Positions 24,601 through 36,718 of a DNA stretch of 64,000 bases are shown piece after piece. This DNA comes from Chelonoidis abingdonii (Eukaryota > Chordata > Testudines > Testudinidae), in contig NC_133771.1 of assembly GCF_003597395.2 (NCBI RefSeq), forward strand, positions 129,934,095 to 129,998,094, written 5' to 3'. The position numbers were made by a program, and so were the translations under genes. A model generated the notes under the pieces. It ran no database searches, was not told the DNA's origin, and was given only the letters and a program-made list of their open reading frames with translations. The stretch's first letter is position 1, and every line of letters begins with the position of its first letter.

Positions 24601-27600
24601 AGCCACAGACTCTGGCCTAAAGAGCTTCCAGTCTGAAGACAAGCAAAAAAAAAAAGAAAGGGGCAGAGACAGTGGGAGGGGGATCTAGTTAATAACCTAC
24701 ATTTTTATATCATTATCATTCTATTTAAATAAAAATATGTCAACCATTCCTGCAGCCTTTACCTTATAAGCTGGTTGATATGTCGTAGGCATCACAGAAG
24801 AAATAGTTCCTGAGGAGGGAATTGAACAGGGAAATAGAAGTGGCCTTACAGATCATTTGGGGAAGGGGATTCCAGGAGGAGGGGGTGGGGTGGGGCGGAA
24901 AAAGGAGTGAAGATAGCTGTGGGAGAAAAGTAGACAAAAAGTCCGTCAAGGTTACGTAGTTGGCCAAGTAGAGGGAACAGGAAGCACTGCTGCAAGAAAC
25001 AAGTCAATATGTTGGGAGAGCCAGAACCTTTATGCCCATCTTTAGTTAATTCATAGGCAGCAAGTTAGTTGGAGGGAAGTCACAGGACGTAACAGCACAA
25101 GCAGCCAGGTCAGCCTGAAGTTCACATGTAGAGTTACAGTTTCAGAAGTGTCTGCATGCCTTGAGGACCAGATTTTTTTTTTAATTAATTGGAGTTAGGT
25201 GCGTAAATACCTTAAAAAAAATCTGGCTCTTAGACACTTAAATCCCCCTGAAAGTCTGTGAGACTTACGAACTTCTGAAAATTTACACATAGTGCACATG
25301 ATCAAGGCTTAAAAGACGGATTAACAGAATTACACCCATATTACCATATGCATAAGCTCATCTGTATAGTCACTCCCATGATGATAATTCAATATCTAGT
25401 CTTTCGCTGCATGCACAGAGTGGTTTTATATGTTGTTTTTAATTTACTTTGTTAACAGTGTCCCTTCATCACATGTTTATCTTTTCCCTAACAAGACTGA
25501 TTGTTAATTACAGTATCTTACTATTATCCACTTCGTGCACTCAGTTTATTGGAAAATAATAAAAAAGATTGAATACACCAAATGTTCTAGGTTAAATAAT
25601 TTAATCACTTTGGATAATGGCTTAATTAACTAGAAAAACAACACTGGAGAAATGTGTGCCACATTTTGATTGTCTGTCATGTGTCCAGATTTGTAATGAC
25701 TTGAGATAAGTGTCCTGCTTCCCGAGAGCTAATAATGGAGAATTACTTGTCTTCTAATTCAACTTCTCTGAAGAAGATAGTCATGCCAGATTCTCACACT
25801 TCTGTCTTAGCCCCCTGGCATGAGAAAGACTGAGCTCCCCTAGATCTAAAGGACTTTTTGTTCCTAATGGTAGTGGATAGGAATCTGAGTCTCTCTGTCT
25901 ACCACGGATGGTCCCATTCCATCCTGGAACCTTAACCCTTGAAAGCTTCAATACAATTCCTGATATGAATGGGAAACCAAAGCTTCCCAAAGAAAAATAA
26001 ACCAAGCACAAAAAAAAAAATGAACTGACAATTGTAAAACACGAACAACAAAGTGCGCAACCCCTTCAACGGCTCCCTCCACATCATATGGGTTGGCGAG
26101 TGAGAATCCTGCAGAATGAATCTTCAGAGGAGGAGGATCACCAGGGAAGTAATGTCCCCTTTCTGAAGATACACCCAAGAATGAATTTGGACTGGGTATT
26201 CCTTAGTGGATTACCTGTGGGGTTGGCCAGAGACAATGTACACCACCCCAGCTACACGCCAAACTTTTCCATTCACAACTCTGAATTTTGAGTTCCTCTA
26301 GTGGGCTCTCCTTTCTGGGGGGTGGGGGTAGGTGATCTGTGCACAGAGGGCCTTTCCCTGATTGAGACGCTGGGAGATGACTTGGCCTTAAATTAGGAAT
26401 TCAGGGTCTGGGATTAGAAGATCTTCACTTTCCTGTGAGTAATTTGCTGATATAATGTATAATCAGATAACCAAAAGCTTCCCCCCATCATCTCCAGTGC
26501 CACAAGTATGAAATATACAGGATACTAAACAGCAGGAGTGCAATCCTGGCCCCCAGTGAAGTCAATAGGACTTCTGCTATTGACTCCAACAGGTCAGAAT
26601 TTCACCGCAGAGGTGTTTGCCAGAGGTGTTTAAGCTTAAGAAATGGGGTGTCCAAGTCTGCAAGCTCATCATCGTTCTCCCTAGTTCACAAAACTGCCAC
26701 AACTCTTAGGTGTATATATATATATATATATATTTCATGTCTGCTTCGCTTACAAAAAATCCTTCATAGACTGCTAGGACACTGAAACATGACCAGAAGG
26801 GGGAGGCAGTGCAGCTGTTGAAGGTAAAGAATATGTTGTCAGCAAAAGAACTGCATCAGAATCTGCTTCTGAAAATAAGGCTTTGTTCTATGATCACTGG
26901 TCTTCCAATCTGAATGGCTCCATTATGCAAACTGCAGTGGATCACATCCTGAGGGTCTTCTCTCTCTGATCCTTCAGCTAGATGGGAACATCAAAGCTGG
27001 TCAGCAGGTTTCCTCAGTCCCACCAGTCCTGCTGACAAACTGGGCTGGCCAAATGAGCACAGGGCAATAGGACTGCTAATATAAGGGTCACCAAAGCTCT
27101 CGCTTGTGTTGCTTGTATTTAAGGCTAGCTCACTGTGTGTTTGTGTATAACACTGAGCATCCAAGAAGCTTGGCGTAGGAAGAGAAGGACTAGTTATTTA
27201 TTTTTCTGATTCAACTTTTGTATATAATGCTATAGGTGTGAATGGCATTTATGCAGTGTGGAGGCACAGACCCTATGGAGAGCTTGACATGGTCAGAGTG
27301 TGGCAGCTAGCATGGGAAGGAAGGCATGCATAGATAAGACATAATGCTGCCAAGATGCTACTGTGAAAACCACTTTAGTAGTACCAAAGGTTGTTCTCTC
27401 TTTTTTCTTTTTCAATTAATTTTTTATGAGTAAATGTATCCAGAATAAAATAATATTTAAACTTTGTTTATAATTGAAAATCAGTGTGCTGCAAAGCAAC
27501 ACGTCAAAGAAAGAAATGACAATTTTACTGTTCAACAGAATTCTATCAGCTTAACAAAAACTATAACAGTACCTCTTCTAAATCTAATTGAGAGGCCTGC

Positions 27601-28242
27601 TCTCCTTGAACATAATGAGTAACATTCTATTTTAAGGACTCAGTGGAAAGTTCCAAAGAGACCTGAGAGTTTGCTAGTAGAAAATATTAATCATACAGTT
27701 GAATGAAGACCTAATAAAAGGTATTCTGTATGGAAGGTACAAACACATGTGGACAAATCTCAAGCCTTCATTTTGCGATAAGACAATTTGTATTCTAAAA
27801 ATAACATACACTTCACTAGCTAGTATCATTTATACCATAGACGTGTTAGGAAAGGAGGATCTCATAGCCAAGACCATTGAAATGAATACATAGACTCAGC
27901 ATTTAAAGTAAAGAATGAGTTGTGGCTGTCTATATAGAACTTACTAAACGCTTCTAAAATATCCTGTTCTAACATATTCTAACCTGCAAGAGACTCTTCA
28001 AAGACGGGATCTACTCTAATTGTCTGAAAGTTTGGGTCTGGGACACAGATGGGAACTTTTATCTTACTCCTCTATCATCCATTACTCTTGGTTTCATGTC
28101 TATGCTGCCCTTTATGACTGAAGCATACATACTGTCCCCATCCAACAAACTCCCCAGTCTTTCTTACTCTTCTAAATCTTTCCTTAAAATCCACTTTTTC
28201 ACATCGGTGTTCTTCAATTCTACTCATAATCAGACTCTCACC
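24601..28242. other. Non-coding stretch with a TA microsatellite
   Basis: No supported gene. A (TA)n tract of about 20 bp lies at 26713-26732. The 25430-25770 interval has clustered TAATTA-type words and even composition, compatible with a conserved non-coding element but unproved. About 26540-26640 has a fragment of the 'aagtcaatagg' type of short palindromic repeat common in reptile DNA. Confidence 0.4.
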
Positions 28243-28581
28243 CAGGAGCGGTGCCAGGGTTTTTGGCGCCCTAGGCGCAGGGCCAGCTCTAGCCATTTCA
28301 CCGCCCCAAGCACGGCGGCACGCTGCGGGGGGGGCTCTGCCGCTGGCCGGTCCCGCGGCTCCGGTGGACCTCCCGCAGGCGTTCCTGTGGAGGGTCCACT
28401 GGTCCCACGGCTCCGGTGGACCTGCCACAGGCATGCCTGCGGATGCTCCACAGGAGCCAAGGGACCAGCGGACCCTCCGCAGGCACGTCGGCGGGAGGTC
28501 CACTGGAGCAGCCTGCCGCCCTCCCAAATCCTGGTGCCCTAGGCAACCACCTGGGTCGCCTAAATGGAAGCGCTGGCCCTG
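28243..28581. mobile_element. hAT-like MITE with perfect 8-bp target duplication
   Basis: A 339-bp GC-rich element begins CAGGAGCGGTGCC and ends GCGCTGGCCCTG, giving short imperfect inverted ends (CAGG... and CAGGGCCAGCGC on the other strand). It is flanked by the identical octamer ctctcacc at 28235-28242 and 28582-28589. Inside, a unit starting 'ggctccggtggacct' repeats with a 52-bp period (28357 and 28409). No transposase is encoded, so it is non-autonomous. The same family is at 54872-55332. The open frames here are by-products of GC-rich sequence. Confidence 0.9.
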
Positions 28582-28589
28582 CTCTCACC

Positions 28590-29704
28590 CTCCTTCTGCT
28601 GAGCTGCTGTCCTGGGTCTTATGGTTTCTTTGTCCTAGTTAAACTTTTTTTTTTTTTCAGGAGATGGAATGCCACCTATCTAGATTTGCAAAATATCTTG
28701 TAAATTAAATGTTACATAAATGTTTTTAATAAATAATAATGTTGGATTTTACACAGAGAATGATCATAGCCTAATCTGTTGCTTATCCACCTTTGTACCA
28801 GAGTGAGAGAACTAGGGGCAGTTTAAGTCTTTTGGGGTTTCTTCTTAGAGAAATAAAGTCCACTAGAACTTTAAATCACCAGTGTATTTCCACCTTCCAA
28901 ACCTTCTTTGTCCGCTCATTGCCAAAAACAGACCCCCTCCTTTGTGAAAGGAAAAATATTTTCTAGTGTCAAACCCTATCTTCTCTAATACGGGTGTGCC
29001 TTCTAACTTGACACCCAGCATCAGATGAGGGAGGAGAACTGCCAACCAAAATATAATTTCCTAGGCTACTGCATCTGAGAAACGGAAGGAGAATATTATA
29101 CGAGCCACAAGCCTTCCTCTTCCTTCTACAAGCAGATTTACCACTGCCTGGGCAGAAGGATGGTAACAATATATAAAAAGGTTATAAAAAATAGTTCTGA
29201 AATTAGTTGGTTACCAGTCCAGTTCTTAGTGAACACATCCACAACAGAAAAACCACCACAACCATCACATTTGTCACTCCTTGTTGGCCATCTTAGTAGA
29301 AAGGCACTGCACTGCCATACATATGTTGGAAAAACTGGAGGATATATTCTGAGAAGAAAAATAAAATGACTGAGGGACTGGAAGGATTAATTCATAAGAA
29401 GAGATTAAGGACCTGATCCAGAGTCCATGGACATCAATGGAAGCATCCCCTATGAGGACCATGAAAGAATGAGGACATTCCTTGATAGCATCTTGTGCTG
29501 ACTGTATACAAATGTTAACAAAAATGGAAGGTAAAGATTAAATGTGGCCATAAGTGCCAGGTTAAGTGACAGCTTCTCTTATAAATGAGATGCTGTCTAG
29601 CATTTTGATTATTAAAAACAAAAGAAGAGAAAACAACTACTTTGTTCACGAGACTAAACAATTACAGTCCTAAGATTTACATATACTAGAAGGCAGCATA
29701 CACA
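28590..29704. other. Non-coding stretch, no gene seen
   Basis: No supported exon. A T-rich tract follows the MITE at about 28646-28658. The sequence is otherwise unique-looking. Confidence 0.4.
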
Positions 29705-29915
29705 GAAGTTAGCACAGAGGACTAGGAATCAGGACACTAGAATTTCATGCCCATTTTGCCCCTCACTTGCTAGGTAACCTTGGGAAAATCATTGTTTAGT
29801 TTCCGTTTGTCCCAGTTTATCCACCTATAACATGGAAGTGTTGTGAAACTTAATTAATGTTTGTAAACTGTTTGGAGAGTCTCCATTGAAAGATAAGCAC
29901 AAAACATTATTATAC
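29705..29915 (+). mobile_element. MIR-type SINE, degenerate
   Basis: The order 'aatttcatgcccattttgcc', 'ctaggtaaccttgggaaaat', 'tccgtttgtcccagtttatc' and 'gtaaactgtttggagagt' follows the MIR core and its LINE-related tail. It is well diverged and has no visible target duplication. Confidence 0.6.
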
Positions 29916-30239
29916 TTTCAGCATCTTGGGAGCATCCATATTTTTTCATAAATGCACTAACAATAAATTCGGAATTACAATGACTGATCTGCTGTAACAC
30001 TTAGCAAGTTCAAAATGCATATTTTAGTTCATAGAATAACTATGTACATAAGAATGCAAATCCAACTTTATGTATTGATTGTTTAACTTTGCTAACAAAA
30101 GTGGGAGATGAAGAACCTTTTCCCTGCATTCAGCTATAAATTTCTGCAGGAGCAGAGCTCCTATTACCTTTTTCAAGTTACGTTATAGTGATTAGATGTG
30201 TACAAAAACACAGAGAGAATGAAGTATGGAAGAAAGATG

Positions 30240-30366
30240 GTCTTGTAGTTAAGGCACTGGACTGGGCCTCAGAAGATCTGTGTTTAATTCCTTGCTCTGC
30301 CAGAGACTTCCTGTGTGACCTTGGGCAAATCATCTAATCTCTCTCAGTTCCTCATCCGTAAAATGG
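30240..30366 (+). mobile_element. MIR-type SINE
   Basis: A tRNA-like head (gtagttaaggcactgg, then a B-box-like 'tgtttaattcc') is followed by the MIR core 'cttcctgtgtgaccttgggc', 'tctctctcagttcctcatcc' and 'gtaaaatgg'. This is the clearest MIR in the window. It ends abruptly where a different repeat-like segment begins. Confidence 0.85.
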
Positions 30367-30740
30367 AACATAGGAATTGCCACACTGAGTCAGCCTCATG
30401 ATTCAGCTGGTCCAGTATCCTGTCTCCAACTGGTACCAGATGTTTCAAAGGAAGGTGAAATTAACCCCACAGTAAACAGCTGTGGGATAGTTTACCAATA
30501 TTAACTTCCTATTCTAATCCATAATAGTTAAAAACTGGTTTAAACCCTGAAGCATGAGGTTTTGTTTCCCTTCCAAAACTGATTTATTTTTTTAGCATTC
30601 ACAGTTATAAAACCTGGATATTCTTTTAATCCAGTAAACATTCAATATCTCTGAATCTTGCTCACTTCTTGGCCTCAATGACATCTGGTGACAATGAGTT
30701 CCAAGGTCTAAACATTGAATGGAAAAATATTAAATGGGAA
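30367..30740 (+). repeat. Degenerate interspersed repeat, LINE/SINE-related
   Basis: Phrases such as 'ataggaattgccacactg', 'ggtccagtatcctgtctcc' and 'gacaatgagttccaaggtct' match, from memory, a repeat that is common in turtle DNA and may be the 3' end of an old LINE. The middle is interrupted or very diverged. The family assignment is uncertain. Confidence 0.5.
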
Positions 30741-31287
30741 TAACAACACTTCTTTTCTCCTTCCTTTGCTCGTCTTGTCTATTTTAATTGCAAACTTTTC
30801 AAGGCAGGAACTAGCTTTTACCATATGTATATACAGTGTGTAGCACAAAGTCTTGATCAATGTGATACAAATATATAAAAGTTTTGATACTTCTAATTGT
30901 AAGGGCAAAGAGCCAAGATCCTCCATCAGGCTATGGAGAAACTAACTGTAATGCTCTGGTCTCTGTTACATCAGTGACTCAACAAAATAATGATTAATAT
31001 ACTGGAATGAGTGCTACAACTGAACAGTAGAAGCTGAAGAACAGAAAATGCTTGTTTCATATGTAGTCCTATTGTTGCAGCACTATTTCAACAAGAAAGT
31101 TTGTCATCAGAAAATATCAGCCAGCCAGGCAGGAAGCAACTCAGAGCCTGTCATATTTGTCTAAAAATGGAAAACAATTAAAATCATAATGATTTCGCAT
31201 TACTAGAAATATTGGGGCCTTCCTAAACGTGGCACTGCACTAGGGTATAGTGTCCCTTTGACCTTTTCTCCTCAAACCCATCAATAC

Positions 31288-31493
31288 TAGTTGTTTTCAA
31301 TCTGTGGTCCGCAAACGATGTCTAAGGGGGTCTGCAAAAGGTTGTCATTACATAGAACGGTGGTTTTCAACCTCTGAGCCGCGGACCCCTGGAGGGGGTA
31401 CAGACTATGTCTAAGATTTCCAAAGGGGTCTGTGCTTCCATTCCAAATGTTTCGGGGTCTGTAAATGAAAAAAAGTTAAAAAGCTCTGCTCTA
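31288..31493 (-). mobile_element. hAT-like MITE, inverted relative of the 43.1-kb copy
   Basis: Read on the minus strand, it follows the element at 43118-43334 almost in full: a 'ttttttcatttacagacccc'-like start, then 'ccctttggaaatcttagaca', then a segment with the complements of 'ttttcaacctctgagccgcg' and 'tcaatctgtggtccgc'. Its ends are frayed and no target duplication is clear, so it is older or partly deleted. Confidence 0.7.
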
Positions 31494-31699
31494 CACAGTT
31501 AATTGTACATGTGTAGTCACTAAAGCTGCCAGGTGAGCTCTATGGAAAATGTTACATCTAATGTGAAATATTGCAGTGCCTAGCCTGGCCCACGTTTACT
31601 AATACATCGATTTGGTGAAATAAAGTTTAAAAACAAATCACAGATGAAAAATGATCTAAATAGTCTTTCATTCCTGCCAAGTTAGAGATGGGCTTGTAC

Positions 31700-32847
31700 T
31701 AAACCCCATGATCCAAACATCCTTGAATTATGCTTGTGAATATTGCACTCTATATGATTTTATGAAAATGTGCTAATTAACTGGAATATGCTTCATGCAA
31801 AAGGTTTCTTGTAAGGTATCATTACAAAGCTTATAATCTACTGAGTGGGATCATTCTATTTGTATAAATGTACCACTCTTGTATCTAAACCTAGAAATAT
31901 GAAATATAACTCTGAGGGCCTATTGTAATTATGCAAAGTGTGGGCCATTAATGGTGGTTTGGAATCTTGATGACTCCCATTACCAGGACAAGTTGATGCG
32001 ATCGCTCTGTACCTGTGAGGCCTTCCTGTATCCATGTGTGCTGGCAAGGAGTAATGAAGTCTTACAGTAACATGTGATCATGTCACCTCAACTGGAATCC
32101 ATCTTAAATATGCTTTTCCTGAGAGGGGGTGGGGTGGAACCGAGAGGGACAAAGGATTCCCACTTATGCAAATGATAATAATGGGTGAACAAAACAAAGT
32201 GGGAGCATCATGAAGAATCTACTAGCACCACCTGAGCTGAACAAGAGCTGTACCAGGTGAATGAATTGTGCCAGGTTGAGGGCGTCAGTTGAGGAACAGA
32301 CTTACTGAAGCATCTCTAAGGGTGAGATTATCTGTATTCAGTTTGATTAGACATAGATTTGCATGTTTTATTTTATTTTGCTTGGTGACTTACTTTGTTC
32401 TGTCTGTTACCACTTGGAACCACTTAAATCCTACTTTCTGTATTTAATAAAATCACTTCTTACTTATTAATTAACTCAGAGTATGTGTGAATACCTGGGT
32501 GGGCAAAGAGCTGTGCATATCTCTCTGTCAGTGTTATAGAGGGCGAACAATTCAAGAGTTTACGCTGTATAAGCTTTGTGCAGGGTAAAACAGATTTATT
32601 TGGGTTTAGACCCCATTGGAAGCTGACTATCTGAATGTTAAAGACAAGAACACTTCTGTAAGCTGCTTTCAGGTAAGCCTACAGCTGTTAGAGGATGTGA
32701 TTCAGACCTGGGTCTGTGTTGGAGCAGACGGGCGTGTCTGGCTCAGCAAGACAGGGTCCCGAGCTGGCAGGGAAAGCAGGGGCAAAGGTAGTCTTGGCAC
32801 ACCAGGTATCAGCTCCCAAAGGGGCTTCTGTGATCCAACCCATCACA
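31700..32847 (+). mobile_element. Probable solo LTR or LTR-like retroviral remnant
   Basis: A block of about 1.1 kb ends 'ccaacccatcaca' at 32847. It carries an AATAAA poly(A) signal in 'tatttaataaaatcact' (near 32445), placed where R would sit within an LTR. The sequence resembles, from memory, a common turtle ERV LTR with the phrase 'gcaaagtgtgggccattaat'. No internal retroviral gene is next to it. The left edge is not resolved, and no target duplication is visible. Confidence 0.55.
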
Positions 32848-33106
32848 ATCCTAAAATGCAGATATCCATCTAAACTTTGTTCTTGGGCCTGAGTCAAAGG
32901 CTGACCTGTAAAAAGAGAAGGTAGATGTGCTCTTCCAAACTCTACTCATTGCAGATGCCAAAAGGAGAGGCTGCACTCTGCAGATTGCGCATATGTTCAA
33001 AGTTTGATCAGACATGGTCTCTGAGCCTCTTGGGTTTAGTTTCACTTTAGTGGGATTCAAATGCACCCAGAGGCTTTATCAGCCTCCTGGGCTTGGTTCT
33101 CTCTCA
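32848..33106. other. Short non-coding stretch
   Basis: Nothing recognised between the LTR-like block and the MITE. Confidence 0.4.
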
Positions 33107-33477
33107 GGGTACTTCTATGCTGCACAGAGGTTTTAGTCTGACACCTCCACCCCCGACCATCCATATAAAAAAAAACCTGTGACCCAGCTTTAAGTTCAGG
33201 TTATCTTACCCCACTGGGGATGCAGGTTAGACTTCAGTCTAGAACCTGCCCCTTTGCAGTGAGAATGTGGTTAAATTACTCAAGTTCTGACAGTCCTCCA
33301 GTATCTTTCCCAGATTGGACAACTGACAACTAACTGGAAAAGAACTATAGAATATGCCTGTAGACACAAATTGGCCACTACAGTGGGGATACTCATGTCT
33401 GGGCTGAATTTATCTGGCTGCTCAGACCCAGGGACAAGTCAGGAGTTATTTAGCTGTGCAATGTAGACATAGCCTGG
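33107..33477. mobile_element. MITE with GGGTA(TG)TCTA-type terminal inverted repeats
   Basis: The left end 'gggtacttctatgctgca' and the right end 'tgcaatgtagacatagcc' are inverted copies with several mismatches. The length is about 370 bp and no ORF is present. This matches a short DNA-transposon type frequent in turtles, with ends reading GGGTATGTCTACACTGCA. The target duplication is not recoverable. Confidence 0.7.
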
Positions 33478-33793
33478 GTGGAATGTGAAATGTCCCCTTA
33501 GGCTCCTGGGTTTGGGCACCTTTTTGATTGGGGAAAATAATTAGTATGAGTACTCTCCCTCTTGTTGCCTGGCAACAAAATGAGCTGTTACTGGCAGTGA
33601 AATAGTTAAAGTTGACACTTAAAATATCCTCACTGGCATCTGAATTTTGAAATGAACGGGGCAATACACACTTCTGAGCTATCTTTTCAGGCACTCTGCA
33701 AATTCAGGTAGACATTGCTGCTTCACATATACTTGGTTTGTGTTTTCAAGGGATTTTGTTTTGTTTTGTTTTTTGCAAAGTAACAGCTAGAGG

Positions 33794-33799
33794 TTTATT
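33794..33799 (-). promoter_or_regulatory. Candidate poly(A) signal of the minus-strand gene
   Basis: The minus strand reads AATAAA here (plus TTTATT), about 540 nt after the gene's stop codon. The intervening sequence has no obvious transposon, as expected for a 3' UTR. A weaker ATTAAA (plus TTTAAT, 34010-34015) lies closer. Which one is used cannot be told from sequence. Confidence 0.35.
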
Positions 33800-34334
33800 T
33801 TTCTAAAATGGAAGCTGAGATTCTGTAGAACAAGAAGGCTTCCAGGAGATGTGCCAGTATGCCATACTACTGTATACCAGACCAAATCAATTCCTGAATG
33901 CATTACTTGCTAGAAAGTCTTTGCACACAATGATATAAATAGATCTTATTTAGAAGCTGCAGCTTTCATTTACTTGAATAGCTTTTAGTTGTGAGTTCCA
34001 TCTTGGGAGTTTAATAAATAACCTCTGCCACTTGCATAATAAAGTTCCATGACTAAGCGAGGGCAGCTTCTATTGAAAGCTGCATGGAAAAGGCACAGCT
34101 ACTTAAACGATTGCTATTACTAATGCAGGGCATTTTCTAGATAGTATACAGTAATCTCTCTATAAATATACAGAATACCAAACCATGATAATTTGTGTAA
34201 AGAAAATGGCATGCATTTCTATTTCTGACATTGCATTATTATACTTAATTCTGAGACTCAACATCAGTTTTTCATATTTGGATTTCATTTGCATGGTTTC
34301 AAGGTGTCAAGTATACATTCAAGGCATCTACGAT
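33800..34334 (-). other. Putative 3' UTR of the minus-strand gene
   Basis: This is the sequence between the stop codon at 34335-34337 and the candidate poly(A) signal. It is AT-rich, unique-looking and free of recognisable repeats, in contrast to the repeat-filled intron just upstream of the last exon. The extent depends on the poly(A) site used. Confidence 0.4.
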
Positions 34335-34422
34335 TTATCTTCCTACACGTTCTTCTGAATTGTCTGAAGTTGGTTCATTATCTTCAGGTGATAAGAATGT
34401 CTTCAGCCTCTCCCATAACTTT
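34335..34422 (-). CDS. Last coding exon of an unidentified coiled-coil gene
   Basis: The minus strand shows a long T-rich tract ending 'tttgtttttag' before the exon. The first base completes an Arg codon begun in the exon at 56134-56195 (CG|A). Then 28 codons follow, beginning KLWERLKTFL and ending SEERVGR, closed by TAA at 34335-34337. The tail is acidic and Ser-rich (SPEDNEPTSDNSEE), typical of a disordered C-terminus. An open frame runs further upstream (to 34694), but the acceptor and the phase match support starting here. The intron before it is 21.7 kb. An extra phase-compatible exon in that intron cannot be excluded. Confidence 0.72.
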
Positions 34423-34573
34423 CTAAAAACAAAACAAGAAAAAAAAACAAAACACACAATCAGTACACTAAGTGAGGAGAAAGCACAGGGTAACAGTGTC
34501 ACAGAAAACATCTTTGACAGAAGAGCAACCCCTCTATGAACTCTTCCATTGTCAGCAATAAAAAAGGAAAGAA

Positions 34574-35215
34574 AGGTTATTTTCCTGTACAGTAACTGGA
34601 GTTCTTTGAGATATGTGGTCCCTATCTGTATTCCATTTAAGGTATGCATGTGCTCCATATACTGAGATGGAAGATCTTTGCTAGCAGTGTCCATTGGTCT
34701 GTGCTTGCATCCCTCTACTCCTCATGCTTTGAACTGAACACTTAAGTGGCAGTGTGGCCTCTCCAGTTACTTTTCTACTGTGAATGGCTGTAGGATAAGG
34801 CTCCACAGGAGAGGAGCAGGAGAATGGGTGGTGGAATACAAATAGGGACCACACATGCTGAAGAATTCCATTTACTGTAGAGATAAGGAGAGGTCATTTA
34901 CCTTGTGTAGTAACTGGAGTTCTTTGAGATGTGTGGTCCCTATGAGTGCTCCACTTCAGAACATGCTTGCACCCATGCACGCTTGATCAGAGATTTTCAT
35001 CAGTAGCGTCTGTGAATCTGTGCCTATGACCTGCATATCCTTGTGCTGCTGTGCAAGGATATACAGGGGAAGTGGACCTGCTGCTGCTCCAGTTCCTTCT
35101 CAACCAATAAGTCCAGAGAGAAAGACTTTGAGGCAGAAGGGAAAGAAGATAGGGAGTGGAGCACTCACAGGGGCAAAGTTTCTTGAAGAACTCCAGTTAC
35201 TGTACAAGATATGTA
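34574..35215 (-). repeat. Terminal region of DIRS copy A with paired inverted motifs
   Basis: Two consecutive units of about 300 bp are each bounded by inverted copies of a 'cagtaactggagttctt' motif. Unit 1 runs from about 34589 (motif plus 'tgtggtccctat') to about 34880 ('tagggaccacacat... ttactgtag'). Unit 2 runs from about 34908 to about 35206 ('gaactccagttactgtac'). Each could fold into a long-stemmed hairpin. They sit downstream of the recombinase remnant on the minus strand, where a DIRS element's terminal repeats are expected. Confidence 0.6.
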
Positions 35216-35239
35216 TCCTCTCCTCCTTCTTTGAGTTAT

Positions 35240-36400
35240 TGTCCCTGTACGTGCCTCACTTGATTCCCATGCAGTACCTCAATACTGAGGAGGGTACTGA
35301 GGAGGTAGATTCCCTGCAGACTGTAGAACAGCATCACCGAAAGTTGTGTTGGCTCTGAAAGCAAGTGTGAGAGAGTAGTGCTGGAAAAAGATGTGCACTG
35401 AAGATCAGGTAGCAAATGCTTGAGATGGATGCTTTTTAGTAGGGCCACAAAGGTTCACTGGACCCTAGTAGAACAAGAAATCACTCTGGGAGAGGGATGC
35501 ACCCTCAAGACATTGTAACAGGTAACAAAACCCACTTAGACAGTCTTTGAGTGGAGATCAGACCAGATTTTTTCTGTGATCAAGATGAAAAGTCTAGGAC
35601 AAGCTCTAAAGTGCTTAGTCCTGTCAAGGTAAAAAGCAAGCGCTCTTCTGACACCTAGTGTATGAAGGGTTGCTTCTTCTCTCACAGAGAGAGGCTTGGG
35701 ATAAAACACGATGAATGTCCTGGTGAATAAGGAATTCTGAAGAAATTTTAGGTATGAAATGAAGATAGGGATGCAATATCAGCTTGTCACAATAGAACAC
35801 CATGCATGGTGGGTCAGCCATAAAGGCTCCCAGCTCTCCAACCCTCCTGGCTGAGGTAATGGCTGTTAGGAATGAGGTCTTGAGGGACAAACAAAGATGG
35901 GAACAACTGCCCAGAGGCTCAAACAGTGGTTTACTCATCCTATTAAGAATAAAATTGAGGCCCCATGGTGAGTAGGTTCTTTGACAGGAGAAAAAAGGTT
36001 GAACAGGCCTTTAGCAAACCTCATGGTAGTCAGATGAGCAAAGACTGAAAAATGTTCAATGAGGAGATGAAAAGCTGTAAAGGCAGCCCAGTGAACTTGG
36101 ATTCAGCTCAGTGACAATCCTGTGGTTTTTAAATTCAGTAGGTAATTCAGAATATGTGATAGACAAGACTCAAGAGGAGGTGCAGACTGATGGCTGCACC
36201 AAACTTGAAACTGTTTCCACTTCTGCAGGCAGGTTTTCCTCATAGTAGATTTCCTGCTATAGAGCAGTACTGTTTATATCTCTGCTGAGCAAGCCTGTTC
36301 TGTGCCAGTGAGCCATCTAGTAGCCAAGCCTTGAGGTAAAGAACTGAGAGGCTGGGTTGGTGAAGAATCTCAACTCCTGGGTAACGAGATCCAATGAAGG
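35240..36400 (-). pseudogene. DIRS tyrosine recombinase remnant, copy A
   Basis: The minus-strand frame 35938-35624 reads LSLKTSFLTAITSARRVGELGA, matching the conserved region around the first catalytic Arg of DIRS recombinases. A homologous stretch is in copy B (40985-41251: FLVAVTSVRTVSELGAL). The His-x-x-Arg and Tyr parts toward 35240 are too decayed to assign. The protein would integrate the circular DNA intermediate by strand exchange; here it is dead. Confidence 0.75.
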
Positions 36401-36718
36401 TGGAGAGGTGGCTGCAGAGCCAGACAAATCAGCTCTGGGAACCACACCTGTCTTGGTACAACAGCGCTATGAGGATGGTTGCTAATTTCTCCTGTTTCAG
36501 CTTGTTCAGGACCTTGCTAAGAGATGGCTTTGGAGATCAGCATATAGCAATATATGAGGCCTAGAAGTGACTAGGGCATCTCCCATTGAGTTGCAGCCAT
36601 GCCCCCACCACCAGCAGAGTCATCTGCACTTTGCATAGGACGGTGTTGGAAGAGATGTGTCTCCAAGTGACCCCAGGTAAGACATATCCTTCAGAATATC
36701 GCATTGTTCAGCTCCTGC

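Noticed and set aside
28075..28642. Multiple overlapping open frames of 90-150 codons
   Set aside because: They coincide with a GC-rich hAT-like MITE with tandem units and a perfect target duplication.
34423..34694. Extension of the last coding exon upstream to a Met at 34694
   Set aside because: A strong acceptor at 34423-34424 and exact phase agreement with the exon at 56134 favour an exon start at 34422. The upstream part overlaps T-rich intron and DIRS sequence.
35020..35358. Plus-strand open frame of 112 codons
   Set aside because: It runs antisense through the DIRS terminal region and recombinase remnant; no independent support.
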